Source of the DNA: Nannochloropsis salina CCMP1776
Lineage: Eukaryota > Sar > Eustigmatophyceae > Eustigmatales > Monodopsidaceae
Length of the DNA stretch: 64,000 bases
Direction: 5' to 3'
Assembly (NCBI GenBank): GCA_004565275.1
Contig: SDOX01000002.1
Location: 1,276,468-1,340,467 of the forward strand
Shown here: positions 24,026 through 35,086 of the stretch, in pieces
Layout of the letters: every line of letters begins with the position of its first letter
Numbering within the stretch: the stretch's first letter is position 1
Made by a program: the position numbers and the translations under genes
The notes under the pieces: generated by a model
Databases searched by the model: none
Seen by the model: only the letters and a program-made list of their open reading frames with translations
What the model was told of the DNA's origin: nothing

Positions 24026-26219
24026 ATGGCGACCCTTACAAAAAAGCGGATTGCGCTCCTCATCTTTACTGGAGCTCTGGGACTTTTCGTTATAACCGTA
24101 ATAATGCTTTCCTCTTCGAACTCGTACCGAGCAAAAAAATCGTTACGTCGACGTCAGCTCACTCAGAAGACAACGGTGCGTTCCTCCTCCAAGTTTCCAT
24201 CAACTTTGATAATGCACTGACATGAGCAAAGCTAAACGCTAGCGATTCAAACAAAATGACTCTCCACCTTTTTATAATCATAAAAATAGGCGTTGGAGCG
24301 CGTCGGCAAGGTATTAGAGCATGCTCTCAAACCCCGTATCGGTAAACAGAAAGGCGAGAACCTGGGTGGCGAATGGGTGCACAAAACTGTGGGCGATAGT
24401 GAAAGCATTTCCCGACCCAATCTTGATTTAATGAGAGCCGAAGAGCACCCTGCTGTCCCAGCGAATGAATCCGTGATCCGCCTAGGAGGCGGTCTTCGTG
24501 ACACTTCTATTGTCAAGATTGTTCAGGTGATCAGAAAGGGAGTATTTACAGATCGCATATCAATGAAGTTTACCTCACGGGTAAGCTCTCCATCGTATTC
24601 CTTCATCACTTATAATCATAAACAAATATCTCGACAGGAACATCCTGATGGCCGAGAGCCTGGGCATTCTCGGGTGCTCAAAATGGCTCCTCCAACATTT
24701 GCTTATGTGCCAGAACAGGTGATACCAGTAACTCACACTGAGGACGACAATTCGAAAGCTATGCAGGACGACAAAGTAAGTTTAACATTGCAGACGTACA
24801 GAGTATATCGAATTGAATTGAAAGGCTTACGATGTACCACATATATCAAACTACCTATACACCAGGACAAAAGTGCATCGGCTGTCACAGGCATTAAAGG
24901 ACCCAAAACCGCGCTTGATAAGTCTCGCGGTCATGATGACATCGGCCACACGCACAAGCACGACTCGAAAATGAATCATCAGCATAGCAATAAAAAGAAA
25001 AAACATATCAACCCTCTGGTGGTTGCTCAGCTATACACCAAAAAAAAGACAGCGCATGCTGCTCATCAGCTAGAGAAATCGGGTCTCAAGGCGAAAGGTC
25101 ATAAGTTGCATAAGAATCTTGAAAAGAAAGAGAAGGATATCCACCGAGAAATCGCAAAGGCTGCTAATGCTCATGTTGCCCATGTCAAGAAGACCAAGAA
25201 AGAACTGGAGGCACGGGCAGCGCACGCCGCTCACGTTGCCAAGATGGCTCACAAAATCCATGGCGGCCACCATCGTGTACTCCAACGTCTCCAGAACCTA
25301 TCCGAGGAAGACTTAGAAAAGTTGCGGATGATTGCTCGGTAAGATACCCACACGGAGAGGGTCGATGTGGAAATCGTAATCGGGCTCAATCGACAAAATA
25401 TCATTCCATGAAATTCATCCCTCTTTTCTTATTCTCTCCTTGTTGCAAAACATTATCTGTAGTGATGCCGCGCTCCAAGTTCTCAAGAATGCAGCCCGTG
25501 ATGCAGGACTTGACAGCAATTTACTTGCAGACGCTGAAAAAGAAACATGGAGTATGGATGACGTGACAGAGACGTACGACGACGAGGAGGTCGAGGACGC
25601 ATTGGCAACGCTTTTAAGTCTGGATGATTTAATCTTACTTGACAAGCCCGCCGTGTCCTTCCTCGATCGCGCACAACAGCTCAACAGTACTGATGCCTCC
25701 ACTATCATTGAGGAAAGTGCATCTTCGAATGATGTGCCTTTGATCCAAAGCATGCTCGTGGCGCTGCGTGATATGAATATGACTGCTACAGAAGCTGAGC
25801 GTTTGCGGTCTGATGCTCGAAGTGCGGCAATGCAAGCGATTCGGGATGTGGTGCGTGAGGCAGGTATGGACGAGCGTATCCAAGGCAACATGGAGCTTGA
25901 AGCTCTTTTCTCTAATATCACCGCAGCGGCCGAATTTGTGAACCGCAAGGGGGCCGCATCATCATCCACTCCACCCACGGGTACCCGCAAGTTACACCAG
26001 CTGGAACGGGCTTTCGACGCAGAAGACGCAAAAATATGGGCGAATCGGCGTGTGCTTGCAGAGCAGTGGTTGTCGAATAAGCCGGTCGAGTACGAAGATG
26101 AGGAGTGGGACACTTACTTTCCGGATCACAAAATTGACTATACCCCAAACTATGAAGACTACATGACGTATGGCACTCACGGAAACAAGGGACAGCGAGA
26201 GTCGTATGGCGATTACTAA
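24026..26219 (+). CDS. type II membrane protein with repeated helical module, 602 aa
   Basis: Exons 24026-24175, 24290-24580, 24638-24775, 24866-25338 and 25463-26219 join in phase. Residues 9-31 are a strong transmembrane anchor after a short basic N-terminus, so the body should be lumenal or extracellular. Residues about 195-345 are rich in His and Lys/Ala (HTHKHDSK, HAAHVAKMAHK). A module follows: HHRVLQRLQNLSEEDLEKLR, then an Ala/Arg helix, then LATLLSLDD and DKPAVSFL. A second, shorter copy begins near residue 455 (ATEAERLRSDARSAAMQ). The same module occurs in the gene at 35087. The C-terminus is acidic and Tyr-rich, ending ESYGDY. Introns 2 and 3 (57 and 90 nt) are multiples of three without stops, so retention would keep the frame. 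I know no named family that fits. Confidence 0.8.
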
Positions 26220-26955
26220 AGGACTTTGCTATCTACTGGTAAGCCAGAATAGGCAGAATTCTGAGAGGGGTCAAAAAAGGTCAGGAACAGAAAATACATG
26301 CTGGCAAGACGGAGTGTTTAGCAGTTTCCAGGATTGACCTCAAGAAGAAGGACTACAAAGGCTATGCCTAGTAAAGAGTGTAAGAATAGCTCCGAATCCA
26401 AACAGCATCAATTTTTGCCCATAATCGATTTTGAAAAATAGAACTTAAGATTACAGGGCCATATATTTACAATTCGTCTCTTACACTCTGTCTGTTTGTG
26501 CCTTTGACGCGTCAAACAACATGACATTATGGAGAAGAGCGACGATTTGCCACATACAAGTTAGTGTCATACCCCTGGCAATGTGCCTAAATTCCTGCAA
26601 GAATGGTGCGCAAATTTTTCGATCAATTAAGACGAAAAGTGCAATGACGTTTAGAGTCTACATTTCCGTCTCTTCCTAATAGATAGAGTTTACCTTGATC
26701 ATCACATTGTCCTTGGGACGATTCTAAGGTTTTTTGCACTCTGACATAGTTGAACAAAGACTTTTCTATTCAGAAGAGAAAGAAATGGTCTTGTGTAGCT
26801 CATGGTATTAAAGATGCAAATGTCCAACTGTTTACATGAATTCTCAGGATAGCATAGAGAATGATCAAGTCCCAATTGTCTTCATTGATCGTGTCACGAT
26901 GATCGTTTACTTAATGAGATTCATTTTTGGGGGTAGTTTTTGGACCAGTTACAAC
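26220..26955. other. intergenic between convergent genes
   Basis: About 740 AT-rich bases hold the 3' ends of the gene to the left and the minus-strand gene to the right. No coding exon or repeat is evident. Confidence 0.45.
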
Positions 26956-27933
26956 TCAGTCTTCACTATCCACTTCACGTGTTTCATTTTCGTTTTTCAT
27001 CGGGGCCTCTTCGGTCCTTGGCTTCATCCTCTTTCTATTTTCCTCCCCTTCGCTCCAGCCTTGCTCGAATCGATCTATGGTATCTTCCAAAACCTCCACA
27101 AGGCGCGTCAATGGCCTAATCCACGAGTCTTTCCACTCTGTTGGAGGGAGAACTAGCCTTAAATGACGAACGTGCGAGGGTTTCGAATTAGAATCAGTGC
27201 TACCACTCGTGGACACATTTTCGGCAGAATTTGATGTTTGTTCAATGGGTAAGGCTATGATCGTACTAGTCTCAGAGGTTTCTGTCGTCCTTTCACCTGC
27301 TACGATTATTGATTCATCCTCTGTTAAGGACGTGTTTGAGACAGATATGGCAGAGTGGACTACTGCGGGTCCAACTTTAGGAGATGAATCTATGGATTGA
27401 CTTTCATAGCTCACAAAATTTTCTGATATTGGCTCTTTCTTGACTCTCGATGAAATAGGCGAGCTTTCATCCATATTTTTGTGACCACCAACGTTGGAAC
27501 GAGCATCATAGATAGATGTCTTCTGCATGCTATGATCATTGACTGTCATTACCACTGTAGTCATAATGCCCATAAGTACTGCCATTGCCAGCGCAAGGAA
27601 GAGAATGGCATTTCGAGGACTATACTTTTGGGACAACGATTGCGTTGAATGACTTGTTGACTCCTCGAGGCTAGGTATTTGGACCTTTGAAGATTCGTGG
27701 ATGGGCGTTGCTCTGTCGGAGCCATCTTTGTGCTGCTTTACTGAACATCCGTCCACAATAAAGACTATTTCATCGTTTTCCTCTTCACTTGAAGAACTAT
27801 AAGCAGAGCTCAAATCTCCCCTCCCATTTGTGCCTTTTACATCGTGTAAAGGTTGATAAATGCGGGAAGTGAAAGTGTAACTATGCCCATCTTGCGAGGA
27901 GGCCGCTTCTTCAGAAGCAGAATTATTCCGCAT
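26956..27933 (-). CDS. single-pass membrane protein with Ser/Thr-rich stalk, 325 aa
   Basis: One uninterrupted open frame from ATG to stop. Residues about 1-110 are hydrophilic, Ser/Glu/Asp-rich and presumably cytosolic. Residues about 111-135 (NAILFLALAMAVLMGIMTTV and on) are a clear transmembrane helix. The outer part is rich in Ser, Thr, Glu and Asn with several N-glycosylation sequons (NTSL, NVST), like a mucin-type stalk. A small ordered block follows: VRHLRLVLPPTEWKDSWIRP, then an amphipathic helix and an acidic tail. The block's RHLR resembles the basic lead-in of the modules in the flanking genes, but the match is too short to prove kinship. It is convergent with the gene at 24026 and divergent from the one at 28544. 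No known family is recognised. Confidence 0.7.
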   Translation of the reverse strand: MRNNSASEEAASSQDGHSYTFTSRIYQPLHDVKGTNGRGDLSSAYSSSSEEENDEIVFIVDGCSVKQHKDGSDRATPIHESSKVQIPSLEESTSHSTQSLSQKYSPRNAILFLALAMAVLMGIMTTVVMTVNDHSMQKTSIYDARSNVGGHKNMDESSPISSRVKKEPISENFVSYESQSIDSSPKVGPAVVHSAISVSNTSLTEDESIIVAGERTTETSETSTIIALPIEQTSNSAENVSTSGSTDSNSKPSHVRHLRLVLPPTEWKDSWIRPLTRLVEVLEDTIDRFEQGWSEGEENRKRMKPRTEEAPMKNENETREVDSED

Positions 27934-28543
27934 CGTAACTGTCTTGTGCGATTATCGGGTCAGAACGATGAGATATTTGTTGCATCTATGGAGCCTCGCA
28001 ACAAGTAATGCGATAACAGGAAAAAGTAATCGTGCATCAGAACGCGTAACAGTTGAGAAACGGTCGTGTGAGCGTTTGAAAACCTAACGGTCTTCCCCCT
28101 TCAAATACTCGTAGCGCAGGCTTTGAGCATCATGAGGCTGAGGCGACGGCCGCCACCCTAGGTGTTTATGTTAGAAATGGAAAATATACTCACTTTTAGA
28201 GTGTATGATATCTAGTGCTTTAGTTACAATTTCAGATATGGAAATTATTAAATAATTGAAATTTTGGGGCTGCATGACTTGACCATGTTTCGCTGCTCCA
28301 CTTCCAGAGCAAAACTGAAGGCGTATCGTCAATCCAACAACGTCTTGGGCTTAGTCTACATTATTGCATGGCAAAATGTACGGTTTCTAGACTATCACTA
28401 GCTTTAATCAATACCAGGGTACGCTGCATTTGTTGCATTGGGTATGTTGTCCCTGTAAGTAAGTGGTCTCTTCATCACTCGTCCAGGACACAGATGTTTT
28501 CAAATTGTTAGCCTGTTGAAGTATCCAGACGCACCCCTGGAAA
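27934..28543. promoter_or_regulatory. divergent intergenic region
   Basis: 600 bases between the 5' ends of two genes for membrane or secreted proteins. It must contain both promoters. No sharply defined motif stands out. Confidence 0.35.
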
Positions 28544-31500
28544 ATGATGGTGTCGTATTTAATCAAGGGGCAACATAGGCGGTCTATCGTCGGCCGCTGC
28601 GTACCGATTCTCATATTCCTAATTCTCTCTCGCGTCGTCTTGAGGTGAGTTGCTCAACTCTTTGTGTAGCAGGAGGGACGATGTAATGATCTTAAATTTT
28701 GACAAGGCTTATTTTCTCTCCTTAATTTTGCGTTTCTATTTGTACGTATCAGTAATTCGGCTACAGGTTTGGATTCCACACATCTTGAAGAAAGGGAGAT
28801 AGATGCGATTCCTTCTGACTCTGCTCCTGCTCCCTCTGCTTCGTTCCTCGACCTTTCTCACGAGGAGAAAGCAGCCCTCTTTCCTTACCCCCCATTTCTT
28901 CCTCTCTGGGCTGATACCCGTGTCGCACCCATTATTGAGAGTGAGGGCGAGCGTGGATGGGATCATGGTAGCTCTGCCAAAACCTCCTCCTATGACACTT
29001 CGTTTTCAAACAACCATGAAGAGAATGCCTCTAGCTCCTCCCAGCCCGACGGAAATGTTTCCTCTCGATCCGAGCGATCCCGCTGGCGTATGGAATCACG
29101 CTATGCCGATCTCGCGATTGCAAGCAGTGAATACCCATTCTGTGCCTGGGACGCGACGACGGATGAAAGCATCTACACGCCCCTACTTCTCGACCCCAAT
29201 GCAGTATATCAACCTCAGTTGTTATCTTTCGCAGCACACCCCCACAGGGTTTACAAGGTAGTAAGCTTCAAAAGCTCGTCGAGAAAAAAAAATGCGGGCA
29301 GTAGTTTATAAAGCTCGCTCCGTGCTGTCCTTACCACGCTTTTCCCCCCACTCTATGCTAACACAGATCTCAGCTTCCTTCCCTCGAGTCGTGTACTTCT
29401 CCTACGAAACCTACTCTTTGCGGGGTCATCCGCTAACCTCCCTCCCCGACCTTCGCATCGATCCTTCGTGGGGCAAGAACCCATACAGGGAGGAGACGAC
29501 AGAAGAGGGGGCCGGGACGTACGAAATCTACGTGACGAGAGATGGTAATCGAAAAGAGGCAAGAGCAGAAGCTTGAAATCAAGTTAATGCCAACCCCAAT
29601 CTTTCCCCGAATGTGCTCTCACCAGGGAACAAGGGGTGGCCAAACGAAGTGCGGGGTCTAAGTGAGGATCAGACCAACGCGACGCAGGCGGCTTTTTCCC
29701 GCGTAATGGTGCGCAGGTGGAGTGCTGGTCATCGGGGGACAAATGCCCAAAACGGGCAAAAACATTCCAAAACCAGCAGGTGAGCGTTTTTTTAATCTTC
29801 ACCTAAAAAGCTATTTTCTTCTCATCCCACCTCAGGACTTCGTGGACAATCTATCCGTTGTAATGCTGCGTCTGTACACCACTGAGCAGCCTCCCAGCGT
29901 GTGGGGAGGGGTGGATCGACCCGTGATATCGTACACTGGTGAGAGAATAGGAAGACAAAGGGACGGGAAGCTACGGTCTGGCATGGGCGAAGTCTACAAG
30001 ATAGATTTTGGAAAATTTGATGCCGTGTGACTGGATCCATTTTCACTCAAAGTTTCCGAGCATATAGGTTGTCTCACTTATTATCCCATTTTCGAATTAT
30101 TGTATTCCCTTCTATTACTTTCTAGACGACTTGGGTCAGACCTGGAAAGAACTGCAACCGTGCTCAGACATCACTCGCTACCAGTTCAACAGAGCGATGA
30201 GACAAATCGGTAAGAGGTCTTGAAGAGCAGTTGGAGCGAGAGATGGCGTGAGCGACCCAATATCGAGCGGGAAGAAGATTTGCAACGCAATGAGCGATTA
30301 TTTGACTTTCTGTATGCTTCAAGAATGGATAGGAAACGAAGAAGGGAAATCAACTTGGTCGAGGATGAGGAACGACGGAGTTGTGTGAAAGGGGAGAGAA
30401 ATTTGTCCAGTTCAAGCCAATAACAATTGTTGCAAAAATGCAATGGCAATGAAATTGTCTGGTTTTAACCCTCAGTTACATTCTTACTCCTTCCAAAGGT
30501 TGGACCGTCTACGATTTCCGCTACCTAATTTATCATTCTCAATGGTATCGACTACGATCCTGTCACCTGCTGTCGAAGAGGGAGGCGGATCATCCAGCTC
30601 TCTTTCCCGATGTTAATGTCCAGGTTGTTGACAGCGGTGCGAGCTATGTGCCCTTCGCGAATTTCGATTCGAATTATTTGTATTGGTGTACGGATGGCGA
30701 GCAGGTAAGGACGTGTCCTTGCTCTCCTTCCCCTCAAAGCTTTTCCTCCTTCCGTCGTTGATAAAGTTCTTTTCTACACTTCGTCGAATCGTTGCAGTTG
30801 GGTGGAAACTTTGTTATGGTTATTGAAGGTACTGCGCCGCTGACAGCCACGGGCCTTTTTGAGGGGCCTCGGCCTGTTTGGAATGTCACCAATTACAGCA
30901 CCAGGTGAGAAAAGAAAGGTTGCAGCACGAGCGATGAGGGTCATCAGAAATTTATGGATCAAAAGAAGTGTTAATTCAAAAGATTTTTGATAGAATGCTT
31001 TTTATTCTTATAATCTGCATAATTAATCAGTACAGCTTAGACTTCAAAATCCTAGTCTTAAATCTTCTTCCTGTCTCTCTCGCTTCCTCCCTTTCCTTCC
31101 AGATATTGGAGTTTCGCTGCCGCCGACGTCTTTGTTCCTGGCCCGACTTACTCAAGCTTGACTGCCCAAGACATGGAGAATTTCTACGGAAAAGGATGGG
31201 ATAGAAGATATAAAATCGTGGGCGCGACGTCGAGAGATATTGTCAAGGTCAGTGATTTTTGAGCCGATTCTAGATTTGTATAGCTTCCCTTTATTTGGGG
31301 TCCCTACCTTTCTCTTCCCGTCAGTCCCACCAATGCCAAAATTTAAACCTTTCCATTTTGCCTCGACACCCTAGGCCTGCGGACTAGATGATCCCCATGC
31401 TCTCTTTCTTCCTTACAAGAATGAGCTCATGAACAACAACCCCCCAGCTGTCCCGGCAGTAATCGAAAGAGAAATGCTCGCTCGTCACATGGCCATGGGC

Positions 31501-31936
31501 TTGCCTTCAGATAAACAGTCGATCGAATACGTCACATCTAACTGCGGGAAGGTGTGTAGGAAGGTCATGGAGTAAGGAAAAGAATAGAGATGCATGATTA
31601 CAGGCATACGAATCGGTTGATACGTTGATAAGGGATGTTAGAAATTGGAATATGGAGCGCCTTCTCTTTTCTGAGTCGTCCATAATCCTTTTTTTAGGAA
31701 AATAAATGTTTAAGCATCGATTTCATGAAAGCATCCCTTGGAGATCAGTATCCCTCCCTGCAGGTACGTGTTTTTCTCTTCCTTCTTCCCCTCCCTAGAT
31801 GACTTTGGAAGGCGCATACCTCTCACACTTTCTGTGCATTCATCTTGTTCTTCAGGTTTATACGTGTGACGTGGCTACTGGAATCAAGACCCCTTTCGTC
31901 TATCAACCTTACAGAAGGGATTCCATTCGCACATAG
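28544..31936 (+). CDS. secreted/ER protein resembling an uncharacterised bacterial family, 609 aa
   Basis: Twelve exons (28544-28644, 28753-29257, 29367-29544, 29626-29702, 29836-29938, 30126-30209, 30499-30704, 30798-30904, 31103-31247, 31375-31551, 31698-31763, 31856-31936) close in phase. Exon 1 encodes a basic stretch and a hydrophobic signal or anchor (CVPILIFLILSRVVL). The core has FPRVVYFSYETYSL, SLPDLRIDPSWGKNPYR, GTYEIYVTRD and VVMLRLY followed by WGGVDRPVISY. That order recalls a bacterial, mostly actinobacterial, family of unknown function with FPxARYxSF, a D-x-E-I-x-P-D-x-G-S-x-NPF stretch and RVYLPD...GGV motifs. This is recall, not a search. The C-terminal third (YWSFAAADVFVPGP onward) has conserved-looking Cys and aromatics. 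The gene is convergent with the one at 32281. Function is unknown. Confidence 0.75.
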
Positions 31937-32280
31937 GGCAAGATGTGGCAGCACGTTGAAGTAGCTAATAGGGTAGGAAAACAAACGACAGAGAAAGTAG
32001 GATTGATTTCCCAAAAGGCTAGGAGGGATGCTCAGGATATTGTATTCAAGTTTATGCAATTGAATAAAGATAGTTTTAATTCAGTAATGCTGCGAGGAGG
32101 ATAGATTATTCACGTACAAAATGTCCGAAATGCAAGTTGAAGAAGTCGATTCTCAGATCTTTGTAGACACTATGAATGAGTTCATCCTATTTTTGAGATG
32201 CATGATTACTTTTTTGCGTTTTTTCCCGATAATATAAAGCATAGATTATGTCGGATGCATGTCGAATCATGTTCTTGGTT
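31937..32280. terminator. 3' ends of two convergent genes
   Basis: 345 bases between the stop codons of the 609-aa and 434-aa genes. The sequence is AT-rich and includes AATAAAG and AATATAAAG, plausible polyadenylation signals for the plus-strand gene. There is no room for another gene. Confidence 0.45.
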
Positions 32281-34546
32281 TTAAGCGTCGCGTGGATTAT
32301 TTCCTAAGGTTCTCAGACCAAAATTTGCATCCGCTTTCACGACGTTTGCCCCTGTAGACTTGGACTCGTTCATGAAGATCCACCAACCATCCACGCATGA
32401 TCCTCCTTCATTTGGATCTGCCCTTCCATCATAATCCCGTTCGACGCGCTCCCCACTAGCAAGAATTTTCGGTATCGTGGATCGATTGGAGATCTTGTGA
32501 TCAAACAAATTATTATTTAAAAAAAATGAAGGGAAGAAAGAGGTATTTCATGTGATCAGTAGGGTGAAAACGACACAAAGACATATATGGATAGCAAGAG
32601 CCGGCAATTGGTTATGAGAATTCATTGCCATGTCCTCCATTTCCTGCTTCAAAGCTATTACTTACTTGTTTCCAACAATCGGACGTGACGATCAGAAGCC
32701 CTGAACAAGAGATGACTTTCCATTAAGTATCAACGAATTTAAATGCTGATAACCCTCATCTTAAATCGGCATCCCTTACCTTCTTCTGTTTTCTGTGGAC
32801 AAACTGTCCTCAGTTTGATGTAAAGGTCCCCTGAAAGGAATGATGCAACCAAATTTCCGCCCTCATACGTGGCACCTGCATTAGACCACCAATTGTAGCC
32901 TTATGAAAAGATAATAAAATAGAAGAGCTTGTCATTTATCATCGAAGACGTCATTACTCTCGTAGATCGAAGAACCAATTCTACGGTCGCCTTTTGAGAA
33001 ATCCAAGCAGAGAAGACCGGGTATGGCGCGCACGAGGATATCACATACCGTTGTTTGCGACCTCATTGCCCATCGCGAGAGCGTATCTTGTCCACGTTCC
33101 CTCTACCCTTTCTGCCTTGCTTCCTGCTACCCGCAAAGACTTAGAGGTGCGCTCGAAAGAAGACACCATTTCCTCTACTGGCCTAATTTCCTTTTTCCGC
33201 TGCCCAGGAATGTCGGGGCTGTCGGTCGCTTTAGGAATGAGGATAGGTCTTTGCAAGCCTTGAACAATCTCTTTCAGGCGGGTTGGGGTAAGGCCTGTGG
33301 AAATGATTTACAAGTGATGTCCATTCATCACGTAATTTGAATGCTTTTTGCAAGACTTTACTCCGGTTGTTATCCCCACCATCATAGCAATGTTTCCGAC
33401 TTACCCTCTCCCTCCTTGACCACGAGCCCCCCAGGCTCTGATGGTGCCCCCGGATTGAGGCCGAAATAGGCCATACCGTATTCGATATTAACTGATGAAT
33501 GAGCGAAGGAAGATTAAAGATAAGGCAAGACATGATTGCGACAATATATCGAAGAAGGAATGAATCGGAAGATGATAAAGACCTGGATTGTCGCCATTGT
33601 TGAAGACGAGGTAGGTACCCTCGAAGACGGGTGAAGTGCCCTGAAAATTAAGATAGACGGAGACGGATATTTGCTTCATTAAGGATAGTCTTTATTATCC
33701 TTGAGTCTCATTCGCGATCCATTACCTTGTCATGGTATGCGTAAGTCTGGTACGGGTACGTCTCAATCTCTACATCGCCAAGACCTGCGGCATCCCAGCA
33801 TGCTTGGGTGACCTTGCCAGGTGCAGAAGCACAGTGATCTAGAAGGGCCTTCAAATTTAAAGATTCAAGGGGAAATATCATTTCAGTGTGGAAAGACAAA
33901 GTAGGACATACTTTGAAATGCAACCAGGCAGTAGTGTCCAATCGGAAGAAGAGAAAAGGACGAAATAAGAAAGGATTTATGAGAAAAGAAGCGCTCACTT
34001 TGAATTGATCTCCGGAAAGAAATGCGAGCTGGGTATTGGCTTCCTCTGCATACTCTGCATAGAAACCAGCATCCGTCACGTAGCACTGCAGGCAAGGAAA
34101 AGCGGCAAAGTCTTTGACCCATCCTGCACCAAATAATCAGGAATGGGGACGAGAGGATGAACAAGTGAGAAATTCAATATCCATTTGGTAGTTTTTCGCA
34201 TCATATCTGCAAAACTTCAATCATAATTTATCGATTTTGACGACTTACCATCTGTCAGGAGCTCAACGGGAGCTAATGATACGGGGATGGCAAAGGTGTA
34301 CTCTACGCGTTGTTGTTTGTACAATAACTCCGGAAATATGTTTCCATCGACCACTAGAGTTGTCGCTGATGTATTGTAAGAATTTCCAGACGCCGTTCGG
34401 CTGAAATGAACCGCTGCGTTGCTGCTATATCCTTGTACCGGTGTGATTGCACGTAAAGAATGTTGAAGCCTCTGGGCAGAAGTACTTGTACTTGTATTGA
34501 GAGTTATCAATAAAATTACCACAAGAAGGTGATGGACGACCATCAT
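32281..34546 (-). CDS. secreted protein of unknown family, 434 aa
   Basis: Nine minus-strand exons (34249-34546, 33999-34123, 33726-33848, 33583-33640, 33405-33491, 33049-33294, 32780-32899, 32666-32700, 32281-32493) close in phase. Residues 1-24 (MMVVHHLLVVILLITLNTS and on) form a classical signal peptide, likely cut after TSA. The mature protein has paired cysteines (FPCLQCYVTDAG, DHCASAP, QACWDAAG), several sequons, and beta-type blocks such as GTYLVFNNGDNP, NIEYGMAYFGLNPG and GNLVASFLSGDLYIKLRTVC, then GWWIFMNES near the end. This suggests a secreted disulphide-bonded beta-rich domain, perhaps a binding module, but I know no matching family. The 35-nt exon at 32666-32700 is unusually short and needs its flanking GT-AG sites, both present. 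Confidence 0.75.
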
Positions 34547-35086
34547 GATCTACGTGTGAGTTTTTTGACGCTGTTAACGACGGCTTAAACCCTGGAGAAA
34601 AAGTGCCACGGTGGTGGCTGATTGATTCAGAGACGGGAGCGAGGTAAATTTGGAGGTCCGCAGATACTTGTCCAACCTCCCCTCATACAAGAATCACGGA
34701 GAGGGACCCATTATAGACTTCCAAATATAAGTCAGCAAAGCTTTGACACCTTCATTGAAAGACTGGGCAAAATTGCAGTCAACATATAATTCCTACATGG
34801 ACAGTAAACGCTCTCACCACTCGCTCTAGCCAGATCCGAGAGACGTCGAAACCCGCTAACGGCCAACTTCAACTTGTTTCGAGCCTTCCACTTGAACAAG
34901 GTTGGAGGGGAATTTAATTATTCTTGGTGGGCGGCTCGAATATAGTTATATCACCCAGTGAAGTGCCTGTGTCCCTATTTCAACTACTTCTTTTAATTGT
35001 GCTTTTCTCACGGTTTGCTTTCTAGCTCATGACTTACGTAAGCTTGTCAACTCGGTTACTTCCTCTTGCATACCTACAGAATAGCG
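34547..35086. promoter_or_regulatory. divergent intergenic region
   Basis: 540 bases between the starts of the 434-aa secreted protein gene and the 970-aa repeat-module protein gene. It should carry both promoters. No exon is seen. Confidence 0.35.

Noticed and set aside
29705-29835. Alternative exon in the 609-aa gene encoding GVLVIGGQMPKTGKN
   Set aside because: It reads well, but its downstream splice would break the frame. The donor GTAATG at 29703 joined to 29836 keeps every phase, so I take this as intron.
32820-32880. GTGCCACG...TTTCAG as an intron in the 434-aa gene
   Set aside because: Reading straight through gives NAGATYEGGNLVASFLSG, which is clearly protein-like and in phase with both sides.
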